A stretch of 32,919 nt of DNA from an uncultured Eubacterium sp. (GTDB lineage: Bacteria > Bacillota > Clostridia > Lachnospirales > Lachnospiraceae), in NCBI GenBank assembly GCA_900547255.1, contig URGC01000012.1, positions 1 through 32,919 on the forward strand, read 5' to 3'. Both the position numbers and the translations under genes were made by a program. The notes beneath the pieces are model-generated. The model saw only the letters and a list, made by a program, of their open reading frames with translations, did not search any database and was not told the DNA's origin. Shown here one piece after another: positions 17,083 through 23,585 of the stretch (its first letter is position 1; each line of letters begins with the position of its first letter).

Positions 17083-17859
17083 TTATGAAGCAAAATATTT
17101 ATTAATTCCAACAATTATTGAATCAACAATCCTCTGCTGATATTCTTCATCCAGAAGCAGTTTTAACTCTGTCTGGTTAGTAAGAAATCCGCACTCGACA
17201 ATCACTGTAGGTATCTTTGAATGAACAAGAAGATAATAAGTTTTATCCTGCTTTTCAACTCTCTTATTAGATGTATCAAGATTGTCTTTCATGGATTGCT
17301 GTAAAATTCCTGCAAGCTGTTTACCCTTTGCAGAATATGTATAATAAAAGACCTGCGCTCCAGATACATTGCTGTTCTCAAAACTGTTCTGATGAATACT
17401 TATCATCATATCAGCCCCTGATGAGTTAGCAATGTCACATCTTTTTTTCAGGTCTGCCCTTTTTTTATTAGTATCTGTCGATACATATAATCCCTCATCC
17501 TGCGTCCTTGTCATTATAGTATTAAATCCAAGCTGGTTGAGTGTTTTCTCAAGTTTTAATGCTATTGCCAGATTAACGTCTTTTTCAAGCACATCCCCCT
17601 TAGTCTTGCCAGGGTCACTTCCTCCATGCCCGCTGTCTATGACAATAGTATGCTCAGACGTATTAATCTTTTGCAGATTAGAATCATTCAATATAATATC
17701 TGATATTGTTGTATTATCTGATTCATCATAAAACTCTGCCTGTATAACTTCTTTTTCCGATATCTGTTTTGATTTTCCTGGCAGACATATGCATGCCGCC
17801 ATAAACACTCCCAGAATCATACACACAGACATAACAATAACAATTCTTTTATCCCTCAT
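17083..17859 (-). CDS. cwlD: N-acetylmuramoyl-L-alanine amidase, CwlD-like
   Basis: Zinc amidase (Amidase_3) of 258 residues with an N-terminal signal anchor (IVIVMSVCMILGVFMAACICL). Catalytic motifs: VIDSGHGGSDPG (His ligand), the Glu in LEKDVNLAIALKLEKTL, MMISIHQNSFEN (second His) and TVIVECGFLTNQTEL (catalytic Glu). Single-domain layout and length match CwlD, which strips peptides from muramic acid in the spore cortex to make muramic lactam. A sigma-E-like promoter just upstream (17894-17922) fits that role. It is a single-gene unit by position, between tsaC and the kinase operon terminator. Confidence 0.85.
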   Translation of the reverse strand: MRDKRIVIVMSVCMILGVFMAACICLPGKSKQISEKEVIQAEFYDESDNTTISDIILNDSNLQKINTSEHTIVIDSGHGGSDPGKTKGDVLEKDVNLAIALKLEKTLNQLGFNTIMTRTQDEGLYVSTDTNKKRADLKKRCDIANSSGADMMISIHQNSFENSNVSGAQVFYYTYSAKGKQLAGILQQSMKDNLDTSNKRVEKQDKTYYLLVHSKIPTVIVECGFLTNQTELKLLLDEEYQQRIVDSIIVGINKYFAS

Positions 17860-17893
17860 ATATTAACAGTCCCGTTTTTAATGTTTTTTATAC

Positions 17894-17922
17894 ATTATAT
17901 GTGCATATATCATAAAACATTC
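17894..17922 (-). promoter_or_regulatory. Sigma-E-like sporulation promoter of cwlD
   Basis: Minus strand GAATGTT (17916-17922), 14-nt spacer, CATATAAT (17894-17901). This fits the Bacillus sigma-E pattern (kmATATT, 13-15 nt, CATACAnT) with one mismatch in each box. No good sigma-A -35 sits 17 nt from the TATAAT contained in the -10. The promoter begins right after the T-tail of the upstream terminator. Confidence 0.55.
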
Positions 17923-17929
17923 TAAAATA

Positions 17930-17957
17930 AGCCGTCCTGCCACATGACAGAACGGCT
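17930..17957 (-). terminator. Terminator of the kinase/P-loop operon
   Basis: Minus strand AGCCGTTCTG and CAGGACGGCT (17948-17957 and 17930-17939) form a 10-pair stem with one G-U and an 8-nt loop, followed by TATTTTAG. It lies 43 nt after the stop of the second P-loop gene. Confidence 0.8.
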
Positions 17958-17999
17958 CCGTACGCTACGTTAAATTTCTGGTCTGTAATATATAATTTT

Positions 18000-18608
18000 T
18001 CAAAATAGATGCTTGTATAACATGTTACTTATCCAGCCGGCTGTCCTGCCAGAAAGGTGAAACGGGTCTCCCTCATATGGAATACGAAGTACCGGTTCAT
18101 CTGTCTTTCCAGATAATACCTTAATCTGTTTATCGCCGCCAAACGTGCACATATATACACATTCACAGCCAAGCTCATCCACAAATCTTAATGTCTTTGC
18201 CATTCTGTATATACTTGCCGACAATACAGCATAACGTATGTCAGCCAGCCGGTATATCTCATTCTTTGCACCGACACAGCCGCAGTCATATATTATAACC
18301 TCGGCACTGTCCATGAGTTTTGACATTGCTTCATTATCATCTTCCAGAATAAATGTAATGTTCTTATAGGAAAATTTTCTGTAATCATTTCGCACTCTGC
18401 CTGTCTCGATACATATTTTTAAAAAGTCCTTATGATTATCACACTCTGTTATCACGGTCCTTAAGCCACATACATTGGCACAATAATTAGCAAGCATTAT
18501 AGAAAGGTGTGTCGAACCTGCTCCCACACATGAGCCGCAGACTGCAATCCTTATCTTATCTTTACCTGCCAAACCATGCTTTCTTCTTGGAAAACTCAAA
18601 TATCTCAA
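18000..18608 (-). CDS. P-loop protein, MinD/ParA-like with G-x-G-S-T-H loop
   Basis: Unrecognised; about 200 residues. A P-loop-like segment IAVCGSCVGAGSTHLSIMLANY opens the domain, followed by a strand ending in a carboxylate (RTVITECD) and a Walker-B-like strand VIIYDCGC, the strand order of MinD/ParA ATPases. The signature Lys-Thr is replaced by Thr-His, as in the C-terminal domain of the preceding kinase. Start is uncertain: TTG 18608 has GAGGAGG 6 nt upstream; the frame is open from a TTG at 18623. It overlaps the kinase gene by about 47 nt, so the two are coupled. No membrane segment. CpaE/TadZ-like proteins are the nearest described group, but no pilus genes are nearby. Confidence 0.75.
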   Translation of the reverse strand: MRYLSFPRRKHGLAGKDKIRIAVCGSCVGAGSTHLSIMLANYCANVCGLRTVITECDNHKDFLKICIETGRVRNDYRKFSYKNITFILEDDNEAMSKLMDSAEVIIYDCGCVGAKNEIYRLADIRYAVLSASIYRMAKTLRFVDELGCECVYMCTFGGDKQIKVLSGKTDEPVLRIPYEGDPFHLSGRTAGWISNMLYKHLF

Positions 18609-19914
18609 GCATTGCCTCCTCAAACAGCCTGTTCTCTACATTCCATCTGTACATACACGGAAACCTGTAGTGTCTGTGTCCACCACCGAATCTTTTTATG
18701 TACCTGTAGAAATCGTGTCCACTTACGTGATTAATAAATATAATGGTGTCTTTGTCAGATTTTTCCATAGCCACATAGTCACTCCTGCGGTAACCGCAAT
18801 CACCGACAAGAATGTTAATGCCATTCTTTCGATTCTTTCTGTCTGTTCCAAAGTCATGTATGTGATAGGTACACTCACGATAATCCTCTGACACACAACC
18901 AGAATACTCTGGTCTTATGATAATTCCGCTATGTAATACTGCACCGCCATGCTGATTGTCCAATATCTTTTCAGATTTCAAATCATGAACATCTCCATGT
19001 CTTATAACTACTACGTTTTTACCTCTTCTTGCCAGAAAAGAAGCCATGCAGAGGCAAAAATGTGTTGTTCCTATCCCATGTCTCGTCCCCGAAACGTATA
19101 CATTAATCAATGACTTGTCCGCATTATGAGCTGTATTATTAGTATGCTTAAGCATTGGTCTCTGTATTCTTAAAAGATCTTTCCGTAACTGGTCTATGGA
19201 TTGATATCTTTGATTCTGATTGTGACGCAGGCATCTCTCAATGACTGGTCCAACCGATTTTGAATTGAGACGGCATACTCTGTGTATGTCATCCTGTATA
19301 GATTGCTCATGGCTGTCATCAACCATATAAGCAATTAAGATTCCTATACTGTATATATCTGATAGAGGATTCCCTTCGCCAAAAAACTGTTCTGGTGCTG
19401 CATATCCAATCGTTCCATAAGAACTCATATTCTGATTGTCATTCCGCCTTGAACTATCGAAATCTATCAAATGAACAACCAGCCGCTTTCCCTTGTGTGT
19501 TACCTCTTCATGTATCATAATATTATCAGGCTTAATGTCAAGATGTGCTATCAAAGCCTTATTGTGCAGATATTCTATTATATTACATACAGAAATGGAT
19601 ATATCAACAGCATCATATAATGATAATGACCCGTTTTCCTGTATATATTCATCCAAAGATTTGCCAGCAATATATTCTTCTATAATGCAGATACTTATAT
19701 TATCTTCTTCTATATCATATATGATGGGAAGTCCATCAAACTTTAAGTCCTTAATAAGCATCGCTTCCCGGTACACACGTAAATAATCTGGCACCTGCTT
19801 ACTTACAACTTTAGCTATTCTTATAGAATCAAGTTGTATATGCCTGACAAGAAATACGCTTGTATGCTCCGTAGTGGCAATCTTTCTGATTATTGCATAC
19901 TTATCAGATATCAC
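18562..19914 (-). CDS. Ser/Thr protein kinase fused to a MinD/ParA-like P-loop domain
   Basis: 450 residues, no membrane segment. Kinase domain (1-255): ATP lysine in IAK (K35), alphaC Glu near E50, catalytic loop HLDIKPDN (124-131; Arg of HRD replaced by Leu), metal motif DFD (151-153), GTIGYAAPEQF (168-177). The glycine-rich loop is replaced by IATTEHTSVFLV. After a short linker, 268-450 is a P-loop domain, VYVSGTRHGIGTTHFCLCMASFLARRGKNVVVI, with Thr-His where the P-loop Lys-Thr should be. Start is GTG 19914; an in-frame stop lies just upstream and GGAGG is 16 nt away, unusually far. The downstream gene encodes a free-standing copy of the same P-loop type. Role unknown; a signalling ATPase pair is an inference. 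Confidence 0.85.
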   Translation of the reverse strand: MISDKYAIIRKIATTEHTSVFLVRHIQLDSIRIAKVVSKQVPDYLRVYREAMLIKDLKFDGLPIIYDIEEDNISICIIEEYIAGKSLDEYIQENGSLSLYDAVDISISVCNIIEYLHNKALIAHLDIKPDNIMIHEEVTHKGKRLVVHLIDFDSSRRNDNQNMSSYGTIGYAAPEQFFGEGNPLSDIYSIGILIAYMVDDSHEQSIQDDIHRVCRLNSKSVGPVIERCLRHNQNQRYQSIDQLRKDLLRIQRPMLKHTNNTAHNADKSLINVYVSGTRHGIGTTHFCLCMASFLARRGKNVVVIRHGDVHDLKSEKILDNQHGGAVLHSGIIIRPEYSGCVSEDYRECTYHIHDFGTDRKNRKNGINILVGDCGYRRSDYVAMEKSDKDTIIFINHVSGHDFYRYIKRFGGGHRHYRFPCMYRWNVENRLFEEAMLEIFEFSKKKAWFGR

Positions 19915-19963
19915 AATATTATATTATTAACCTCCTCTCTACTTGTTTATCAGCTCTGTTAAT

Positions 19964-19992
19964 ATACTATCACAATATTTTTGTTATTGCAA
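19964..19992 (-). promoter_or_regulatory. Candidate promoter of the kinase/P-loop operon
   Basis: Minus strand TTGCAA (19987-19992), 17-nt spacer, TAGTAT (19964-19969), with TG one base before the -10. The -10 hexamer matches consensus at 4 of 6 positions, so moderate support. It lies about 50 nt before the GTG start and is divergent from the mecA promoter. Confidence 0.45.
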
Positions 19993-20057
19993 CAGCTTTT
20001 TTATATTTATTATATATTTTTTATTTTTATTTTACTACAAACCTTGTCCCTGCAGTC

Positions 20058-20086
20058 TTTACATATCCATTAAAAATGGGTATTAT
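20058..20086 (+). promoter_or_regulatory. Sigma-A promoter of mecA
   Basis: TTTACA (20058-20063), 17-nt spacer, TATTAT (20081-20086). A start near 20093 leaves a leader of about 50 nt. The 20000-20045 stretch upstream is a T/A run that could act as an UP-like element. Confidence 0.7.
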
Positions 20087-20145
20087 AGTATATGCCTACC
20101 ACCATATATTTATGTGAGGCGCATTTGAGATTGGAAGTGATTTAT

Positions 20146-21096
20146 ATGAAGATAGAGAAGATTAACGACAACCAGATACGCTGTACTTTGGGAAAGAAAG
20201 ATCTCGCAGACAGAAACCTAAAAGTAAGCGAGTTAGCTTATGGCAGTGAGAAAGCGCGCGAACTTTTCAGAGATATGATGCAGCAGGCATCTTTTGAATT
20301 TGGTTTTGAAGCCGAGGATATCCCACTTATGATTGAGGCTATTCCAGTAAGTGCTGATTGTATTGTACTCATAGTGACAAAGGTTGATGAACCAGAAGAA
20401 CTTGATACAAGATTTTCAAGATTCTCGTCAGAATATAATGATGATTATGATTATCCTGATGATGAATACAGTGATGATTTTTCAGATATTGAACAGATAG
20501 ATTCTAATTCGTCAACACCTTCTGCTACTGATGAGCTCGACAAGACACAGCCAGAACCAGATAAGAAGGCAGCCGATACATCTAATGTAGATATTCCTAG
20601 CAGTGATGTTGCCAATGATGTTATGAATCTTTTTAATAAAGTTAAAGATTATATCAATGGCAATATTCAGGATTCTGACAGCAGCAATTTTGTATCATTA
20701 AAGGATTCGCTGACTGGCATGCCATCAATTGACACCAGCGGCACAATCGCTGATAAGACTACAGATTCTGTAATCAAGAGTCATAAGATTGTCAATATAT
20801 TAAGAATATTCTCATTTGATTCATTCGACACATTTGCAGGAGCTGCCCAGGCAGTCGCCGCTATATATACAGATAAGAATTCTTTATATATGGACAGTGC
20901 TGATAACAGATTCTATCTTACTCTTAACAAAAATACAACCAGCAGCACTAATTATAACAAAACCTGTAATATACTCTCAGAGTATGGCACTAAAGAGCCT
21001 CTTAATTCCAATAGTGTCTGCTACTTTGATGAGCATTACAGATGCATAATCAAAGACCACGCCATTCAGGTTGCATCAAAATATGAGAATCTATAA
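20146..21096 (+). CDS. mecA: MecA-type adaptor protein with long acidic linker
   Basis: Adaptor that delivers substrates to the ClpC/ClpP protease; 316 residues against about 220 in Bacillus. N-terminal domain (1-85): MKIEKINDNQIRCTLGKKDL, SELAYGSEKARELFRDMMQQA, LMIEAIPVSADCIVLIVTKVDEPEE. C-terminal ClpC-binding domain (about 215-316): FSFDSFDTFAGAAQAVAAIY, SLYMDSADNRFYLTLNK, ILSEYGTKEP, IIKDHAIQVASKYENL. Between them is an acidic, Ser/Asp/Thr-rich linker of about 120 residues, unusually long. I start at ATG 20146 because GGAAGTG lies 6 nt upstream and the protein then begins as the family does. Monocistronic, ending at the terminator at 21101-21134. Confidence 0.9.
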   Translation: MKIEKINDNQIRCTLGKKDLADRNLKVSELAYGSEKARELFRDMMQQASFEFGFEAEDIPLMIEAIPVSADCIVLIVTKVDEPEELDTRFSRFSSEYNDDYDYPDDEYSDDFSDIEQIDSNSSTPSATDELDKTQPEPDKKAADTSNVDIPSSDVANDVMNLFNKVKDYINGNIQDSDSSNFVSLKDSLTGMPSIDTSGTIADKTTDSVIKSHKIVNILRIFSFDSFDTFAGAAQAVAAIYTDKNSLYMDSADNRFYLTLNKNTTSSTNYNKTCNILSEYGTKEPLNSNSVCYFDEHYRCIIKDHAIQVASKYENL

Positions 21097-21100
21097 AAAT

Positions 21101-21134
21101 AATGCCTGCGCTTAATCTACTAAGCGCAGGCATT
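21101..21134. terminator. Bidirectional terminator between mecA and the DUF1858 gene
   Basis: AATGCCTGCGCTTA (21101-21114) pairs perfectly with TAAGCGCAGGCATT (21121-21134), 14 pairs, 6-nt loop. The minus side continues into ATTTTTATAG, a good T-tail; the plus side has only AACTTTATAA, so it mainly ends the DUF1858 transcript. Confidence 0.85.
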
Positions 21135-21144
21135 AACTTTATAA

Positions 21145-21351
21145 TTAGCCTCTTGTTGCAAGATATGTTGTGATTTCTTCCATAAGATCATCACAATCCA
21201 TTCCATGAACCATAGCTGCTTCCTCTATTGTCTCACCCTGTGATGATGGACAACCAACACAATGCATGCCAGCGCCCATAAGGATTGGAATTATACCCGC
21301 ATCAATCTGTATAGCTTCACCAATTGTAGTATCCTTGGTAATTCTTGCCAT
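21145..21351 (-). CDS. DUF1858 family protein
   Basis: Small cytoplasmic protein of 68 residues: MARITKDTTIGEAIQID, then GMHCVGCPSS and ETIEEAAMVHGMDCDDLMEEI. This is the DUF1858 layout, with a C-x-x-C that may form a redox disulfide; function is not established. I start at ATG 21351 (AGGAGG 9 nt upstream) rather than the longer frame to 21420, whose upstream end would run over the promoter. It is divergent from the ferredoxin gene. Confidence 0.88.
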   Translation of the reverse strand: MARITKDTTIGEAIQIDAGIIPILMGAGMHCVGCPSSQGETIEEAAMVHGMDCDDLMEEITTYLATRG

Positions 21352-21391
21352 ATGATATTTCCTCCTGAATAAATAATTAAATACAAAGCTT

Positions 21392-21420
21392 ACTATAATA
21401 GTATGTGTCGAAATTGTCAA
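21392..21420 (-). promoter_or_regulatory. Sigma-A promoter of the DUF1858 gene
   Basis: Minus strand TTGACA (21415-21420), 17-nt spacer, TATAGT (21392-21397). Near-consensus. Its -35 faces away from the ferredoxin promoter, whose -35 begins 34 nt to the right. Confidence 0.82.
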
Positions 21421-21453
21421 GAAATCCGTATCATATTAAGGTTATCTTTACTA

Positions 21454-21482
21454 TTGAATTTCAGATGCAAATAGCGTATAAT
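21454..21482 (+). promoter_or_regulatory. Sigma-A promoter of the ferredoxin gene
   Basis: TTGAAT (21454-21459), 17-nt spacer, TATAAT (21477-21482). Expected start near 21489, leader about 26 nt. Confidence 0.8.
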
Positions 21483-21514
21483 CATAAAAAATATCATAAA
21501 GGAGGACTTGATTT

Positions 21515-21685
21515 ATGGCATACGTAATTAATGATGATTGCATTAGCTGTGGAGCTTGTGCTGCTGGATGTCCAGTTGAGGCTATCAGCGAAGGCGCTGC
21601 TCATTATGAGATCAACGCTGATGTCTGTGTAGATTGTGGTGCATGTAACGCTACATGTCCAGTTGGCGCTCCTAACCCACAGTAG
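21515..21685 (+). CDS. Small 2[4Fe-4S] ferredoxin
   Basis: Clostridial-type ferredoxin of 56 residues: MAYVINDDCISCGACAAGCP, EAISEGAAHYEINADVC, VDCGACNATCPVGAPNPQ. Both clusters have the CxxCxxCxxxCP pattern, four cysteines each. It carries low-potential electrons between anaerobic redox enzymes (for example pyruvate:ferredoxin oxidoreductase or hydrogenase; partners are not encoded here). ATG 21515 has AAAGGAGG with a 9-nt gap. Monocistronic: strong promoter upstream and strong terminator downstream, consistent with high expression. Confidence 0.97.
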   Translation: MAYVINDDCISCGACAAGCPVEAISEGAAHYEINADVCVDCGACNATCPVGAPNPQ

Positions 21686-21723
21686 GATTTCAGATGAAGT
21701 GTACGCCTTATGGCGACTACATA

Positions 21724-21755
21724 AACAGCCAGGTCTTTTTATAGACCTGGCTGTT
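21724..21755 (+). terminator. Ferredoxin terminator, overlapping the 3' end of dnaB
   Basis: AACAGCCAGGTCT (21724-21736) pairs with AGACCTGGCTGTT (21743-21755), 13 pairs, 6-nt loop, followed by TTTTG. The convergent dnaB gene ends inside the loop (stop 21739-21741), so its last codons are encoded by one arm. The minus side has no T-run. Confidence 0.85.
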
Positions 21756-23094
21756 TTTTGTTATCTAAAAGATTAGCAAATCTTGTCTGTTCTGGAATCC
21801 ATGCCATCTTGACCGTTCCAATAGGACCATTACGCTGCTTAGCAATAATAATCTCGGCAATTCCCTTAATCTCTGTATCTTTATTATAATAATCATCTCT
21901 GTAAAGAAACATTACAACGTCCGCATCCTGCTCGATAGCTCCTGACTCTCTAAGGTCAGAAAGCATAGGTCTGTGATCCGGTCTTTGCTCTACAGCTCGG
22001 CTTAACTGTGACAATGTTACAACCGGCACATCCAGTTCTCTTGCCAAAGCCTTCAGAGATCTTGATATATCAGATATCTCCTGCTGTCTTGAATCTGAAC
22101 GTGAACCACCGCTTCCACTCATCAACTGAAGATAATCGATAATTACAAGTCCAAGATCATTTTCCATCTTGTACTTTCTACATTTTGATCTAAGCTCTGC
22201 GATTGATATACCCGGTGTGTCATCAATTATAAGATGTGATTTGGCAATACTGTCGGCACCTTCGACCAGCTTACCCCAGTCGCTTGAATCAAGACGTCCT
22301 TTTCTCAGCTTATCAGCATCAACCGTAGATTCCAGACTCAACATTCTGTTTACAAGCTGGACATTTGACATTTCCAATGAGAATATCGCAGTTGTAATTC
22401 CCTGCTTTATTGCCACATTTTCAGCAACATTCAGGACAAACGCAGTCTTTCCCATAGATGGTCTGGCAGCAACAAGTATAAAATCAGATGGCTGGAGACC
22501 TGATAAATAATTATCAAGGTCGATAAATCCAGTAGGAACACCTGTTACAGAGCCCCTGTTCTTGGCAGCCGCCTGAATCCTGTCAAGTGCCTCAAGCACA
22601 ACCTTATCAATAGGCGTATACTCATGGTCACCTTTATTCTTGACAAGATCAAATATTTTCTTTTCAGTATCCGCAAGTATATCCTCAGTCTTGCTTGTTC
22701 CGGCATAGCATTCATTCGCTATTCCATCATTGACACGAATTATATTTCTAAGAATCGCCTTATCTTTTACTATTCCTGCATACTGCCTTATATTGGCTGA
22801 TGTAGGCACTGCGGCAAGAAGGTCTCGTATGAATTCAATGCTGTAAACCTCGGCAGGAACATTCTGCTCTTTCAGACGTTCCTGCAGTATAACAATATCA
22901 ACTGGCTTGCCTTCATTGTTAATATCTATCATAGTCTGGAACATTATCCCATACTGCTTGTGATAGAAATCATCTGCTGAAAGCATTTCACCTGCCGTTA
23001 TTATAGCCTGACGGTCCATTATCATCGAACCAACCACCGACTGCTCAGCTTCAAGGCTGTTAGGCATTATTCTTGTGATTGCTGATTCTTCCAT
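21739..23094 (-). CDS. dnaB: Replicative DNA helicase DnaB
   Basis: Hexameric replication-fork helicase, 451 residues. N-terminal primase-interaction domain begins PNSLEAEQSVVGSMIMDRQ. The RecA-like domain has Walker A ARPSMGKTAFVLN, FSLEMSNVQLVNRMLS, Walker B-type LGLVIIDYLQLM, and SDLRESGAIEQDADVVMFLYRDDYY. The C-terminus is IIIAKQRNGPIGTVKMAWIPEQTRF. No intein is seen. Third gene of gdpP-rplI-dnaB, 41 nt after rplI. Its stop codon lies in the loop of the ferredoxin terminator. Confidence 0.98.
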   Translation of the reverse strand: MEESAITRIMPNSLEAEQSVVGSMIMDRQAIITAGEMLSADDFYHKQYGIMFQTMIDINNEGKPVDIVILQERLKEQNVPAEVYSIEFIRDLLAAVPTSANIRQYAGIVKDKAILRNIIRVNDGIANECYAGTSKTEDILADTEKKIFDLVKNKGDHEYTPIDKVVLEALDRIQAAAKNRGSVTGVPTGFIDLDNYLSGLQPSDFILVAARPSMGKTAFVLNVAENVAIKQGITTAIFSLEMSNVQLVNRMLSLESTVDADKLRKGRLDSSDWGKLVEGADSIAKSHLIIDDTPGISIAELRSKCRKYKMENDLGLVIIDYLQLMSGSGGSRSDSRQQEISDISRSLKALARELDVPVVTLSQLSRAVEQRPDHRPMLSDLRESGAIEQDADVVMFLYRDDYYNKDTEIKGIAEIIIAKQRNGPIGTVKMAWIPEQTRFANLLDNKKQPGL

Positions 23095-23135
23095 TGTTAA
23101 CAGCTCCTCTTGTATTATTGAAATTCCGTTCTGTA

Positions 23136-23585
23136 TTAGTTGCTTCCCTCAACAACAACCTTTAACTTAGCTGTAACATCCTTGTGAACCTTAACAGGAA
23201 CCTCATATGTTCCCAATGCCTTGATTGATTCATCAAGCTTTAATTTCTTCTTATCTATATCTAATCCATTCTGCTCTTTCATAGCCACAGCAATCTCCTT
23301 AGATGATACTGCGCCAAATGTCTTGCCACCCTCACCTGTCTTGATTGAGAGCTTTACCTGAACATCCTCTATCTTAGCTGCAAGCTCCTTGGCAGCCGCA
23401 AGTTCCTCTGCCTCAAGCTTAGCCTGTCTAGCCTTCTCAAGCTTTAAATCATTGAGATTCTTAGGTGTTGCCTCTAAACCAAGCTTCTTTGGCAGCACAT
23501 AATTTCTTGCATATCCATCATTAATCTTAACAATCTGTCCCTTTTTTCCAAGTGTCTTAACATCCTCAAGTAATATAACTTCCAT
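23136..23585 (-). CDS. rplI: Ribosomal protein bL9
   Basis: Large-subunit protein, 149 residues. N-terminal RNA-binding domain MEVILLEDVKTLGKKGQIVKINDGYARNYVLPK, a long central helix (LNDLKLEKARQAKLEAEELAAAKELAAKIE), and a C-terminal domain with GEGGKTFGAVSSKEIA. The ATG overlaps the stop of gdpP by one base (TAATG), so translation is coupled. The gdpP-rplI-dnaB order is the same in Bacillus. Confidence 0.97.
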   Translation of the reverse strand: MEVILLEDVKTLGKKGQIVKINDGYARNYVLPKKLGLEATPKNLNDLKLEKARQAKLEAEELAAAKELAAKIEDVQVKLSIKTGEGGKTFGAVSSKEIAVAMKEQNGLDIDKKKLKLDESIKALGTYEVPVKVHKDVTAKLKVVVEGSN

